64,000 nucleotides of DNA from Kitasatospora sp. NBC_01246 (GCF_036226505.1 NZ_CP108484.1:2232001-2296000); one strand, 5' to 3'. Positions 27,059 through 39,600 are shown, counted from the stretch's first letter. Notes: generated from the sequence alone by a model not told the origin. Numbers and translations: made by a program.

Positions 27059-27201
27059 GAGCGCCGACCGTCGGCGCCGGGTCAAGCGCCCCGGAGGCGA
27101 GCGGGCGAGGACACTGAGCGCCGACCGTCGGCGCCGGGTCGAAGCGCCCCGGAGGCGAGCGGGCGAGAACACAGCCCCGGAGGCGAGCGGGCGAGTAGCA
27201 G
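27059..27201. repeat. Tandem repeat between convergent genes, 2.5 units of about 57 bases
   Basis: Two nearly identical units (27059-27115 and 27116-27173) and a third partial one (27174-27201) follow one another. Each full unit contains a short palindrome (GCGCCGA, three bases, TCGGCGC) that could form a hairpin. The array ends exactly at the stop codon of the gene at 27202, between two convergent genes, so it may act as a bidirectional terminator that has duplicated. Confidence 0.8.
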
Positions 27202-27807
27202 TCAGGCCTGCGCCAGTGGAGCGGTGGTCTGGGAGCGGTTCCAGCCGGCGTCCTTGCGCGTCCAGGTGAGGTCGAGTGAGATGTCCGGGCTGAACCGCGG
27301 CACGTCGTCGCCGGAGTACCCCTGCGCGTGGCCGGTGATGGTGCCGTCGCTGCGCAGGCCGAGCCTTCCGACGGTGAGGTTCTCGCGCTCGGAGAGCAGG
27401 GTGGCCACCACGACGGGCCGGCCGTCGGGGCCGGTGCCGAGCAGGTAGACGGCGTCCGGCGGGGTGCCGTTCTCGGCCGCGCAGTGCGCGGCGGCGACGG
27501 TACCGGGCCGGCCGTCCCCGAGGTCGGCGGCGAAACTGACGGATATCTTGACCGGGAACGGGCCGCAGTCCAGCGGGAGTTCGGCCTTGGCCGGATCGGG
27601 CGCGGCGGCGGCCGGGAGGGCCTTCACGGCGGGGCGGGCCGGTTTCGGCGTCCCGGTGGCCGGATCCGCGGCGAGCACGGTGGCCACCACGGCGGCGCAG
27701 CCGCCGATCGCGAGGGCCCAGTGCCAGGGGGCCGATCGGGCGTGTCCGGGCCCGCTGCGGGCCTGCGGTGTCTGCTGCTCAACCCTCGCCGTGACCGCGG
27801 TCTCCAC
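27202..27807 (-). CDS. Membrane-anchored protein of unknown function
   Basis: This 201-residue product has a short cytoplasmic N-terminus, one membrane helix (WALAIGGCAAVVATVLA), an Ala/Pro linker and an extracytoplasmic domain of about 120 residues with two cysteines (PLDCGPF and AAHCAAE) that could pair. No known family was recognised. The start is a GTG seven bases after GGAGGGG. It follows the tRNA methyltransferase gene beyond a terminator and ends in the tandem repeat. Confidence 0.7.
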   Translation of the reverse strand: METAVTARVEQQTPQARSGPGHARSAPWHWALAIGGCAAVVATVLAADPATGTPKPARPAVKALPAAAAPDPAKAELPLDCGPFPVKISVSFAADLGDGRPGTVAAAHCAAENGTPPDAVYLLGTGPDGRPVVVATLLSERENLTVGRLGLRSDGTITGHAQGYSGDDVPRFSPDISLDLTWTRKDAGWNRSQTTAPLAQA

Positions 27808-27896
27808 CAGGCGTCCCCTCCAGTGGGTCGGTGTGAGCGAGCATCGTCCCACACCGGCGTGGACGGGGGGTGGCGCGGGTGCGGGGGTAGCACGAA

Positions 27897-27934
27897 GGGG
27901 TGGTACGCGGGCGCGAAACCCGCTGTACCACCCC
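27897..27934 (-). terminator. Hairpin terminator after trmI
   Basis: A 10-base perfect outer stem (27897-27906 with 27925-27934) continues, after a one-base bulge, into a five-base inner stem. It lies directly after the trmI stop. Confidence 0.8.
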
Positions 27935-27948
27935 TGGTGGACGTACCG

Positions 27949-28911
27949 TCAGCCGAGCCGCTCCGGCTGCTCGACGTCGCCGGTGCGGGCGGCGGCCCGG
28001 GCGGCGGCGCGCTCCTGCAGGCTCGGCTCGGCCGAGCCGTTGTCGTAGTCCTCGCCGTACGCGCCCTTCGCCGGGCGGCGGCGGCGCAGCGGCGGCTCGA
28101 CGCCGTCGGCGAGGCGGCGGGAGGTGAGCAGGAAGCCGGTGTGCCCGATCATCCGGTGGTCCGGGCGGACGGCCAGGCCCTCCAGGTGCCAGGTGCGGAC
28201 CATGGTCTCCCAGGCCTGCGGCTCGGTGAAGGTGCCGTGCTCGCGCAGCGCCTCGACGGTCTTCGACATCTGCGTGGTGGTGGCCACGTAGCAGCAGATG
28301 AGGCCGCCGGGGACGAGCGCCTTGGAGGCGACGTCCAGGCACTCCCAGGGGGCCAGCATGTCGAGGATGACGCGGTCGACGTCGGACTCCACCAGGTTGT
28401 CCTGGAGGTCGCCGACGGTGAGCTTCCACGCCGGGTGGGGCCCGCCGAAGTAGCGCTCGACGTTGCTCTGGGCGATGTCGGCGAAGTCCTGCCGGCGCTC
28501 GTAGGAGGCCAGCATGCCGGTGTCGCCGACGGCGCGCAGCAGGTAGGTGGAGAGCGCGCCGGAGCCGACGCCGGCCTCGACCACGCGGGCGCCGGCGAAG
28601 ATGTCGGCCATGGCGAGGATCTGCCCGGCGTCCTTCGGGTAGATCACGGCGGCGCCGCGCGGCATGGACAGGACGTAGTCGGGGAGCAGGGGGCGCAGCG
28701 CGAGGTACGGGACGTTCCCCGTGGTGCGCACGACCGTGCCCTCGGGGGCGCCGATCAGCTCGTCGTGCGGGAACGCACCCTTGTGGGTGTGGAACTGGTT
28801 CCCGGCCTGGAGCGTGAACGTGTAGTGGCGGCCCTTCGGGTCGGTCAGCTGGACCTGGTCCCCGACCTGGAAGGGCCCGCGTCGGCGGGTGGCACCGGTC
28901 GGTTCGGACAT
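27949..28911 (-). CDS. trmI: tRNA (adenine-58-N1)-methyltransferase TrmI
   Basis: The 320-residue SAM-dependent enzyme methylates A58 in the T-loop of tRNAs. It has the N-terminal beta domain of the family (GDQVQLTDPKGRHYTFTLQ) and the Rossmann motif VVEAGVGSGALS, followed by ILDMLAPWECLD. The C-terminal 45 residues are charged and low in complexity. Actinobacterial TrmI is a homotetramer, and this gene is often found near the proteasome locus, as here. Confidence 0.93.
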   Translation of the reverse strand: MSEPTGATRRRGPFQVGDQVQLTDPKGRHYTFTLQAGNQFHTHKGAFPHDELIGAPEGTVVRTTGNVPYLALRPLLPDYVLSMPRGAAVIYPKDAGQILAMADIFAGARVVEAGVGSGALSTYLLRAVGDTGMLASYERRQDFADIAQSNVERYFGGPHPAWKLTVGDLQDNLVESDVDRVILDMLAPWECLDVASKALVPGGLICCYVATTTQMSKTVEALREHGTFTEPQAWETMVRTWHLEGLAVRPDHRMIGHTGFLLTSRRLADGVEPPLRRRRPAKGAYGEDYDNGSAEPSLQERAAARAAARTGDVEQPERLG

Positions 28912-28956
28912 GCGGACAATCCTAAGGGAAGCAGGCGCTCCGCCCGACCACGATGA

Positions 28957-30177
28957 TCACCGGCCGGCGATCGCGGCGGTCAGCCGCCGCTCGATGTCGC
29001 TGAGCGTGGCGACGCCGTAGACCCGGCCGTCGGCCTCCACCACCAGGTACTCGGTGGCCGGGTGGGCCCGCAGGGCGCGCAGCAGGTCCTCGCCGGCGAG
29101 TTCGACGGGCAGCCGCAGGCCCGGTTCGAGGTCGCGGGCCAGTGCGCCGACGGCGATCCAGGGGCGGCGGTGCTCGGGGACCTCGCGGACCTGGGACTCG
29201 CGGACCAGGCCGATCGGGTCGCCGCGGCCGTCGACCACGACGACGGCGCCGGCCTGCTGCTCGCGGACCCGGCGCAGCGCCTCGCCCAGCGGGGTGTCCG
29301 CGCTGACCTCGACGCCCCGGCGGACGAGGTCGCGCAGCCGCAGGTCGGGCAGCACCTCCTTGAGCCGGGCCTGCTGCACGCCGGCGCCGGCGCCGTTCCA
29401 GATGATCACGGCCAGGACGGCGGCCAGCACGGCGTCGATCAGGGTGTCGGTGGTGGTCCGGTCGGCGCCGCGGGCGGCGCCGAGCAGCGGCAGGCCGATC
29501 AGGACGGCGACGGCCAGCACGCGGCCGGCCCAGGCGGCGGCGACGGTGCCGGTCATCGGCCGGCCGGTGACGGCCCAGACGACGGCGCGCAGCATCCGCC
29601 CGCCGTCCAGCGGGAGGCCGGGCAGCAGGTTGAAGGCGGCGACGACGAGGTTGGAGATCATCAGGCCGGTGAGCAGCACCCCGGGGACGCTGGAGAGCTC
29701 GACGGCCTGGACGGCGAGGTAGAAGACGCCGCCGAGGAGCAGCGAGAGCAGCGGGCCGACGAAGGCCAGCCAGAACTCCCGCCAGGGGCTCTCGGCCTCC
29801 TTCTCGATCTCGGAGACGCCGCCGAGGAACTGCAGCCGGATGCGGCGGACCCCGAGCCGGTAGCGGAGCGCGACCACGGTGTGGGCGAGCTCGTGGATCA
29901 GGACGGAGCCGTAGAACGCCACCGCGAAGAAGAACGCGACCAGGTAGCGGTTGGCGCCGAGCCCGGGCAGGACGTTCTCCAGCTGGCCGCCGAAGACCCA
30001 GGTGATCAGCGCGGCGATGACGAACCAGGAGGGGGTGACGTAGACGGGTACGCCGAAGGGCCGGCCCATCAGGATGCCGTTGCGGCCCTCCGGCTCCTCG
30101 GGCGGCCGGGGACCGGGCCGGGAGTCGCCGTCCTGCGGGGGCCGGTCGGAGGTCTGACGCCCCCTGCTGTCGCTCAC
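28957..30177 (-). CDS. Site-2-type metalloprotease (M50) with two CBS domains
   Basis: The 406-residue membrane protein has the zinc site HELAH in LIHELAHTVVALRY within the second membrane segment, the third ligand region NLLPGLPLDGGRML, about six membrane segments in total, and two C-terminal CBS domains (about 275-400) that may sense nucleotides. Members cleave membrane-embedded substrates such as anti-sigma factors or signal peptides. The substrate is unknown. GTG start after AAGGGA. It is divergent from the nuclease gene. Confidence 0.92.
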   Translation of the reverse strand: MSDSRGRQTSDRPPQDGDSRPGPRPPEEPEGRNGILMGRPFGVPVYVTPSWFVIAALITWVFGGQLENVLPGLGANRYLVAFFFAVAFYGSVLIHELAHTVVALRYRLGVRRIRLQFLGGVSEIEKEAESPWREFWLAFVGPLLSLLLGGVFYLAVQAVELSSVPGVLLTGLMISNLVVAAFNLLPGLPLDGGRMLRAVVWAVTGRPMTGTVAAAWAGRVLAVAVLIGLPLLGAARGADRTTTDTLIDAVLAAVLAVIIWNGAGAGVQQARLKEVLPDLRLRDLVRRGVEVSADTPLGEALRRVREQQAGAVVVVDGRGDPIGLVRESQVREVPEHRRPWIAVGALARDLEPGLRLPVELAGEDLLRALRAHPATEYLVVEADGRVYGVATLSDIERRLTAAIAGR

Positions 30178-30349
30178 CGTGATCCCTTCGGTCGGTTCAC
30201 TGTCGTGCGCCGTGCGCCGGTGCGCCCACGCTACGTGATCAGGGCCGGGTGCCGTCGCGCGCCCCTCTCGCAGGGTTCATACCCACTGGGAGGCCGGTGT
30301 GGCAGCACCGTGGCAGCGGGATGACAGCTCAGGGCAATAGGGTCGGGGT

Positions 30350-31264
30350 ATGCAGCAGACCGACACCAGCAGCGCCGTCGTGGCCCCGGCGCGTCCACCG
30401 GCGCCGCCGACCGGCCTGTCCCCGTCCCGCGCGGGGGACTTCCTGACCTGCCCGCTGCTGTACCGGCTCCGGGTGATCGACAAGCTGCCGGAGCCCCCGA
30501 GCGCGGCGGCGACCCGGGGCACCCTGGTGCACGCGGTGCTGGAGCGGCTGTTCGACAGCCCGGCGGCCGACCGGACGCCGGAGCGGGCCCTGGGGCTGCT
30601 GCGGCCGCAGTGGGAGCGGCTGCTGGGCGAGCGCCCGGAGCTGGTCTCGCTGTTCCCGGAGGACCCGGACGGCGCGGCGCTGACCCGCTGGCTGGCGGAC
30701 GCCGAGAAGCTCGTCGAGCGCTGGTTCCGGCTGGAGGACCCGACCCGGCTGCATCCGGTGGAGCGGGAGCTCTACGTGGAGACGGCCCTGGAGTCGGGGC
30801 TGCTGCTGCGCGGCTACATCGACCGGGTCGACGTCGCGCCCACCGGCGAGGTGCGGCTGGTGGACTACAAGACCGGCCGGGCGCCCTCGCGGGACTTCGA
30901 GGGCAAGGCGATGTTCCAGATGAAGTTCTACGCGCTGGTGGTGTGGCGGTGGAAGGGCGTGATCCCCAAGCGGCTGCAGCTGGTCTACCTCGGCGGGGGC
31001 GGGGACGTGGTCAGCTACGACCCGGACGAGGCCGACCTGCTCGCGGTGGAGCGCAAGCTGCAGGCGCTCTGGGAGCGGATCGGCGAGGCGGTGGCCACCG
31101 GCGACTTCCCCGCGACCCGCAACCGGCTCTGCGACTGGTGCGACCACCAGGCCAGTTGCCCGGAGTTCGGCGGCACTCCCCCGCCGTACCCGCTGCCGCT
31201 GCCGACGGCACGAACGTCTGACGAGGACGATCCCACGGGGGATCCGATGAGCAAGGAGTCCTAG
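30350..31264 (+). CDS. RecB/Cas4-like PD-(D/E)XK nuclease with Fe-S cysteines
   Basis: The 304-residue protein has the nuclease core (RGTLVHAVLE, GYIDRVDVA, VDYKTG) with the usual His, Asp, Asp-x-Lys set, and four cysteines placed to bind a [4Fe-4S] cluster: Cys34 in LTCPLLYRL and C-x2-C-x5-C in LCDWCDHQASCPEF. This is the layout of AddB/Cas4 nuclease domains without a helicase. It is a standalone housekeeping-type nuclease in actinomycetes; there is no CRISPR array or addA nearby. Its stop codon directly abuts the next start (TAGGTG). Confidence 0.9.
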   Translation: MQQTDTSSAVVAPARPPAPPTGLSPSRAGDFLTCPLLYRLRVIDKLPEPPSAAATRGTLVHAVLERLFDSPAADRTPERALGLLRPQWERLLGERPELVSLFPEDPDGAALTRWLADAEKLVERWFRLEDPTRLHPVERELYVETALESGLLLRGYIDRVDVAPTGEVRLVDYKTGRAPSRDFEGKAMFQMKFYALVVWRWKGVIPKRLQLVYLGGGGDVVSYDPDEADLLAVERKLQALWERIGEAVATGDFPATRNRLCDWCDHQASCPEFGGTPPPYPLPLPTARTSDEDDPTGDPMSKES

Positions 31265-31936
31265 GTGACGATCCGAGTGCTGCTGGTCGACGACCAGCCG
31301 CTGCTTCGCACCGGTTTCCGGATGATCCTGGAGGCCGAGGCCGACCTGGTGGTGGTCGGCGAGGCCGGCGACGGTCAGCAGGCGCTGGACCAGGTCCGGG
31401 CACTGCAGCCCGACGTGGTGCTGATGGACATCCGGATGCCCCGGATGGACGGCGTGGAGGCGACCCGCCGGATCGCCGGCCCGGGCCGCGACGGCCCGGC
31501 GAAGGTCCTGGTGCTGACCACCTTCGACCTCGACGAGTACGTGGTCGAGGCGCTGCGCGCGGGCGCCAGCGGCTTCCTGCTGAAGGACGTGCCGGCGGAG
31601 GAGCTGGTGCAGGCGATCCGGGTGGTCGCGGACGGCGCGGCGATGCTCGCGCCGAGCATCACCCGGCGGCTGCTGGACATGTACGCCACCAAGCTGCCCT
31701 CGGGCGAGGAGGCGCCGCCGCAGGCGCTGAACGCGCTGACCGAGCGTGAGCTGGAGGTGCTGAAGCTGGTGGCGCGCGGCCTGTCGAACGCGGAGATCGC
31801 GGCGGAGCTGTTCGTCAGCGAGACCACGGTGAAGACGCACGTCGGCCATGTGCTGACCAAGCTTCAGCTGCGGGACCGGGTCCAGGCCGCGGTCTACGCG
31901 TACGAGAGCGGGCTGGTGCGCCCCGGCGCGCTCTGA
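31265..31936 (+). CDS. NarL/LuxR-family response regulator
   Basis: The 223-residue regulator has a receiver domain with acidic residues at 9-10, the phosphorylation site Asp55 in LMDIRMPR and Lys in FLLKDVPAE, and a C-terminal LuxR-type helix-turn-helix (about 150-212, LTERELEVLKLVARGLSNAE). No histidine kinase gene adjoins it. It starts with a GTG directly after the nuclease stop codon, and the AAGGAG that serves it lies inside the end of that gene, so the two are coupled. Confidence 0.92.
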   Translation: MTIRVLLVDDQPLLRTGFRMILEAEADLVVVGEAGDGQQALDQVRALQPDVVLMDIRMPRMDGVEATRRIAGPGRDGPAKVLVLTTFDLDEYVVEALRAGASGFLLKDVPAEELVQAIRVVADGAAMLAPSITRRLLDMYATKLPSGEEAPPQALNALTERELEVLKLVARGLSNAEIAAELFVSETTVKTHVGHVLTKLQLRDRVQAAVYAYESGLVRPGAL

Positions 31937-31957
31937 GCCCGGACCGGTCCGGACATG

Positions 31958-32010
31958 ACGGTGGCCCGTCCGCTCCCCTTGCACCCTGGGGGGAGTGGAC
32001 GGGCCACCGT
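31958..32010. terminator. Bidirectional terminator between response regulator and solute-binding protein genes
   Basis: A 21-base stem with one G-T pair (31958-31978 with 31990-32010) serves two convergent genes. Confidence 0.88.
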
Positions 32011-32035
32011 GCTGAGGGTCACCCGGTGGAACGGG

Positions 32036-33649
32036 TCACTTGCCGAGCCGGCCGATCTCCCAGAAGCGGAAGAAGCCGGTGGTGTCCACGGTCGACTCCA
32101 CGCCGGTGATGTTCGAACGCGAGGCGAAGAAGGCCTTGTTCTGGAACAGCGGGATCAGCGGCGCGTTGTCGGCGACGATGCCCTGGATCTGCGCGTAGGT
32201 GGCGGCGGCGGCGGCGCGGTCGGCCTGCTTGAGGCTCTCGGGCACCAGCTTCTGGCTGATCCGCGGGTCGTCCCAGCCGTGGTGGTAGGCCCCGCCCTCG
32301 ACGATCAGCGGCGCGACGTAGTTGTCGGCGTCCGGGTAGTCGGCGAACCAACCGATGGTGTAGGCCTGGTACTTGCCCTCGACCCAGCCCTTCTTGTAGA
32401 CGTCCCAGTCCGCCTCGTGCTGGACGGTCACCTGGAAGACGCCGCCGGCCTCCAGCTGCTTCTTCAGCGCGTCGGCCTCGGCGCCCTCGGCGCGCGAACG
32501 CGACCAGGTGAGGTTCAGCTTGACCGGCATCGGGACCTTGGCCGCGGTGAGGATCGCCTTGGCCTTGGTGACGTCCTGGTCGCCGTACTTGTCGAAGAAG
32601 GCGGTGTTGTGGCCGGCGACACCGGCCGGGACCATCGAGTAGAGCGGCTGGACGGTGCGCGCGAAGACGTCGCGGGCGAGCGACTTGCGGTCGATCAGCT
32701 GGGCGGCGGCCTGCCGGACGGCGACGTTGCCGCCGGTCGCGTCCTTGGTGTTGAAGACCAGGTAGCGGGTGTCGTTGCTGTCGCCCTCGACGACCTGCAG
32801 GTCGCTCTTGCCGCCCTGCTGGTCGGACAGAACCTGGGCCGCGGTGTTGGGCTCCAGGCTGTTGTCGGCGAGGTCGATGTCGCCCTTGTCGAGCGCGGCC
32901 TTCAGCTCGGCCGGCTTGTCGAAGTACCGGAGGGTGAACTTCTTGTTCCGGAGCTTGGCGTCGCCGGTGTACTTGTCGTTCGGGGACAGCGCGACCTTGC
33001 CGGGGACCTTGGCGCCGCCCTCGATGGTCGTGGTCTCGATCGAGTCGATCTTGTACGGGCCGGAGCCGACCAGCTTGTCGTTGGCGAGCAGCTTGTCGGC
33101 CGGGAAGACCTCCTGGTCGACGATGGCGCCCGCCGGGCCCGCGAGCTTCGCGGGGAGCGTCGCGTCCGGCGCCGAGAGGTGGAAGACCACCTCGGTGTCG
33201 CCCTTGGCCTCGACCGACTTGATCGACTCCAGCAGGCCCGCCGGGCCGCTCTGGTCGGCGATCTTCTTCGTCCGGTCGATGGAGAAGGCGACGTCGGCGG
33301 CGGTCAGCGCGTGGCCGTTGGAGAACTTCAGGCCGCCCTTGAGCGTGCAGTGGTACTGGGTGACGTCGCCCGCGGTGAACTCGCAGGACTGCGCGGCGTC
33401 CGGACCGGGGGTGCTGGAGGCGGCCGGGTAGGACAGCAGCGACTGGAAGGTGTTGCGCAGCAGCAGCCAGGAGCCGGCGTCGTACGCGCCGGCCGGGTCC
33501 AGCGTGTTGGTGACCGAGGTGGTCCCCATCGTGATCGCCTTGTCGCCGTCCCCCTTGACGGCGTCGGTGACCGAGCCGCAGCCGGCCACCGAGACGGCCA
33601 CCAGGCCGGCGCAGCCGAGCACTGCCAGTCGTTCAGCTGAAGTCTTCAC
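32036..33649 (-). CDS. ABC transporter substrate-binding lipoprotein, family 5 (peptide/oligopeptide type)
   Basis: The 537-residue protein starts with a lipoprotein signal (LAVLGCAGLVAVSVAGC, lipobox VAGC) and has the family 5 fold markers such as TNTLDPAGAYDAG near the N-terminus and the FKFSNGH-like LKFSNGHALTAADVAFS. The family binds peptides, nickel complexes or opines. Permease and ATPase genes are missing on both sides, so it either uses components encoded elsewhere or acts as a signalling receptor. GTG start after AAGGA. Confidence 0.9.
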   Translation of the reverse strand: MKTSAERLAVLGCAGLVAVSVAGCGSVTDAVKGDGDKAITMGTTSVTNTLDPAGAYDAGSWLLLRNTFQSLLSYPAASSTPGPDAAQSCEFTAGDVTQYHCTLKGGLKFSNGHALTAADVAFSIDRTKKIADQSGPAGLLESIKSVEAKGDTEVVFHLSAPDATLPAKLAGPAGAIVDQEVFPADKLLANDKLVGSGPYKIDSIETTTIEGGAKVPGKVALSPNDKYTGDAKLRNKKFTLRYFDKPAELKAALDKGDIDLADNSLEPNTAAQVLSDQQGGKSDLQVVEGDSNDTRYLVFNTKDATGGNVAVRQAAAQLIDRKSLARDVFARTVQPLYSMVPAGVAGHNTAFFDKYGDQDVTKAKAILTAAKVPMPVKLNLTWSRSRAEGAEADALKKQLEAGGVFQVTVQHEADWDVYKKGWVEGKYQAYTIGWFADYPDADNYVAPLIVEGGAYHHGWDDPRISQKLVPESLKQADRAAAAATYAQIQGIVADNAPLIPLFQNKAFFASRSNITGVESTVDTTGFFRFWEIGRLGK

Positions 33650-34004
33650 GGGTCGCGTCCTTCGGGTGCGGTCCGGCCGGGGCCGGCGGCCCGCGCTCGG
33701 TTGATCCTCCGGGGTCGTGGAGGTCGTGCACGGACCGGGCGCCGTGCGACCGCGGGCAGGACGGGGTTGCCCGTCAGCGGCGATGGCAGGGCTCGGGGGT
33801 GGGGAACGAACTGGAGTAGCGTGCCATATCGAACAGACCCCACCGATACCCGTACAGGTGACAGTTGGGACACGAGGGGACGGTGTGGGCGCGACCATTC
33901 GACGAGTTGTCAGGCAATGCCCGTTTTCTCCCCGGGGACTCACCGTGAGCGGACGGGGCCGACCACGTACCGGGCGGTAAGCGGTCTCCGCAATGAGACG
34001 ACAA
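33650..34004. other. Intergenic region upstream of the solute-binding protein gene
   Basis: These 355 bases separate the solute-binding protein start from the stop of the HAD gene, both on the minus strand. They should hold the promoter of the lipoprotein gene; I find no clear sigma-70 pair and no convincing ORF. The middle (about 33820-33930) is less GC-rich than the surroundings. Confidence 0.5.
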
Positions 34005-34709
34005 TCACACTCGCGAGGCGACGAGCGAGCGGAGCAGTTCAAGATCGACGCCCTCCAGCGAGGGCAGCACCAGGCGCCCGGGTGCCGGCTCGATCGGCGC
34101 CACCGACGGCACCGCGATCACCGGGCAGCCGGCCGCCTCCGCCGCGCGGACACCGGTCGGCGCGTCCTCCACCACCACGCAGCGGCCCGGCTCCGCCCCC
34201 AGTCGCCGCGCCGCCTCCAGGTACGGGTCCGGGTGCGGCTTGGTGCGCGGCACCTCGTCCCCGGCGACCGTGAAGGCGAAGTGGTGGGCGCCCAGCGACC
34301 GCAGCACGATGTCGATCACGTGCCGGTGCGAGGCGGACACCAGGGCGGTCGGAACGCCGTGCGCGGCAAGGGTGTTGAGCAGTCGCTCGGCGCCCGGCAT
34401 GAGTGGCACGCCGCCGCCCAGCAGGTCCACGAAGCGCTGGTTGATCAGGACGGTCAGATCGGCCGGCGCGAGGTCCACGCCGGTGGCGGCCAGCAGGTAG
34501 TCGATCACCCGGCTCATCGGGCCGCCGACCACGTGGGCGCGGTCGTTCTCGTCGAGCGTGTAGCCCAGCTCGGCGAAGAGCGAGGCCTCGGCCTGCCACC
34601 AGAGGTTCTCGGTGTCGACCAGCGTCCCGTCCATGTCCAGCAGCACCGCCTGGAGGCCCCGGCCGTCGCCGTGGTCGAGGGTCCGGGTGGCGGTGGAGAT
34701 GGTGGTCAT
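34005..34709 (-). CDS. HAD-superfamily phosphatase (beta-phosphoglucomutase-like)
   Basis: The 234-residue hydrolase has motif I with Asp25 and Asp27 (LLDMDGTLVD), motif II (ALVSASH), the lysine in RTKPHPDPYLEA and motif IV VVVEDAPTG. A helical cap between motifs I and II places it in subfamily I with phosphoglycolate phosphatase and sugar-phosphate phosphatases. Start: ATG after GGAAGGA. It lies just downstream of metH beyond a terminator. Substrate not known. Confidence 0.9.
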   Translation of the reverse strand: MTTISTATRTLDHGDGRGLQAVLLDMDGTLVDTENLWWQAEASLFAELGYTLDENDRAHVVGGPMSRVIDYLLAATGVDLAPADLTVLINQRFVDLLGGGVPLMPGAERLLNTLAAHGVPTALVSASHRHVIDIVLRSLGAHHFAFTVAGDEVPRTKPHPDPYLEAARRLGAEPGRCVVVEDAPTGVRAAEAAGCPVIAVPSVAPIEPAPGRLVLPSLEGVDLELLRSLVASRV

Positions 34710-34761
34710 GGCGCGGGTCCTTCCGTCCGTGCCCCGGGGCGCTGCCCCTGGGGATGGCACA

Positions 34762-34789
34762 GGCCGGCCCGCTGGTGAGCGGACCGGCC
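34762..34789 (-). terminator. Hairpin terminator after metH
   Basis: A 12-base stem with one mismatch (34762-34773 with 34778-34789) and a GGTG loop lies between metH and the HAD gene. Confidence 0.7.
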
Positions 34790-34854
34790 CGTTCAGGATG
34801 ATCCAGGATACGCCCCGCTCCGCCGAAAGGAACGAACGGTGCGCGACGCGGGGG

Positions 34855-38358
<3,504 letters not shown>

Positions 38359-38501
38359 GGGGCTTCTCCCTGGGTGCGACGGCTGTCGGCTTTGCACGCC
38401 CGCTGAATCGGGCACGCACGTCGCCAGGGTATCCGGCCGGTGGCATGGATCGGGTGACCATTTCGTATCCTGAGCACTCGCCGCGACGGGGGAGCGACTG
38501 C

Positions 38502-39590
38502 ATGGCGGGTCGAAGCGCACGGATACGACGGCTCGGACGGGCCCTGGGGGCGGCGCCACGGGCGCTGCGGACGCGCTGGCGGGGGTGGTCCCGTTGGCGC
38601 AGAACCCTTGCCGTGGCGCTGGTCGTCCTCGCCGTCGCCCTGCTGCCGATCGGCTCCGCGGCGCTCGCCCTGCGGCTCCAGTACGCCGGTGAGCCCTCCC
38701 CCGAGGCCCGGACCCGCGGCAAGGACGCGGTCTGGCTGGGCCACGCCTGGGTGGACGGCCGAAAGGGTGACGCCGACGTCGCCGACCTCGCCCGGCGGCT
38801 CGCCGGGACGGGCGTGCGCGACCTCTACGTCCACACCGGCCCGCTGGAGCACGACGGCTCGCTGCCGCCCGCCGTCCACCCCCGGGCCCAGTGGTTCACC
38901 GAGGCCGCGCACCGCGCGCTGCCCGGCATCCGGGTGCAGGGCTGGCTGGGCGACGAGGTCAAGCCCGAGAAGGACGCCCTGGACCTGGAGGACGTGCCCA
39001 CCCGGGACCGGGTCACCGCCGCCGCCCGCCAGGTGCTGGACCTCGGCTTCGACGGGGTGCACTTCGACATGGAGCCGATCCGCCCCGGCTCGGCCGGCTG
39101 GCTCGCGCTGCTGGACCAGGTCCGCCCGGTGACCGCCGGCCGCGGCGCCCGGCTCTCGGTGGCCGCGCCGCAGATCGACCCGTTGCCCTTCCAGCACGAC
39201 ATCGCCATCGCGCTCACCGACCACGGCAAGTGGTGGGACCAGGCGTACTTCGCCGAGACCGCCCGCCGGGTCGACCAGATCGCGGTGATGACCTACGACT
39301 CCAGCATGCCGACCGCGTCGCTCTACGGGGGCTACAACGCCTACCAGACCGAGCTGGCCCTGGAGGCCACCCCCGAGGACGTGGACCTCCTGATGGGCCT
39401 GCCGTTCTACTGGGAGGACAAGTGGGGCCACTGGGGGCACGCCGAGACGGTGGACGCCGGCATCCGGGGCATCCGGCTCGGCCTCGGCCGGTACGACCTG
39501 CGGCGGGAGAACTTCGGCGTCGGGCTGTACGTGGACTTCGCCGCCACCGAGCAGAACTGGGCCGACTACCGGCGCGGCTGGGTCCGCTGA
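38502..39590 (+). CDS. Membrane-anchored GH18-like glycosidase-fold protein
   Basis: The 362-residue protein has a basic N-terminus, one membrane helix (LAVALVVLAVALLPIGSAAL) and an extracellular TIM-barrel-like domain with the strand GFDGVHFDMEPI, which resembles the DxxDxDxE region of glycoside hydrolase family 18; the acidic residue is kept as DMEP. Later VDQIAVMTYDSSM fits the barrel strand that carries the substrate tyrosine. Chitinase-like, spore-wall or inactive roles are all possible. The start is the ATG after GGGGAG; an upstream start is less likely. Confidence 0.75.
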   Translation: MAGRSARIRRLGRALGAAPRALRTRWRGWSRWRRTLAVALVVLAVALLPIGSAALALRLQYAGEPSPEARTRGKDAVWLGHAWVDGRKGDADVADLARRLAGTGVRDLYVHTGPLEHDGSLPPAVHPRAQWFTEAAHRALPGIRVQGWLGDEVKPEKDALDLEDVPTRDRVTAAARQVLDLGFDGVHFDMEPIRPGSAGWLALLDQVRPVTAGRGARLSVAAPQIDPLPFQHDIAIALTDHGKWWDQAYFAETARRVDQIAVMTYDSSMPTASLYGGYNAYQTELALEATPEDVDLLMGLPFYWEDKWGHWGHAETVDAGIRGIRLGLGRYDLRRENFGVGLYVDFAATEQNWADYRRGWVR

Positions 39591-39600
39591 GGCGCCGCCG

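Noticed and set aside
30350..31264. CRISPR adaptation locus because of the Cas4-like nuclease
   Set aside because: No repeats, spacers, cas1 or cas2 were seen anywhere in the window.
38359..38501. Cobalamin riboswitch before metH
   Set aside because: The leader is under 90 bases before the divergent gene region begins, and no B12-box-like sequence was seen.
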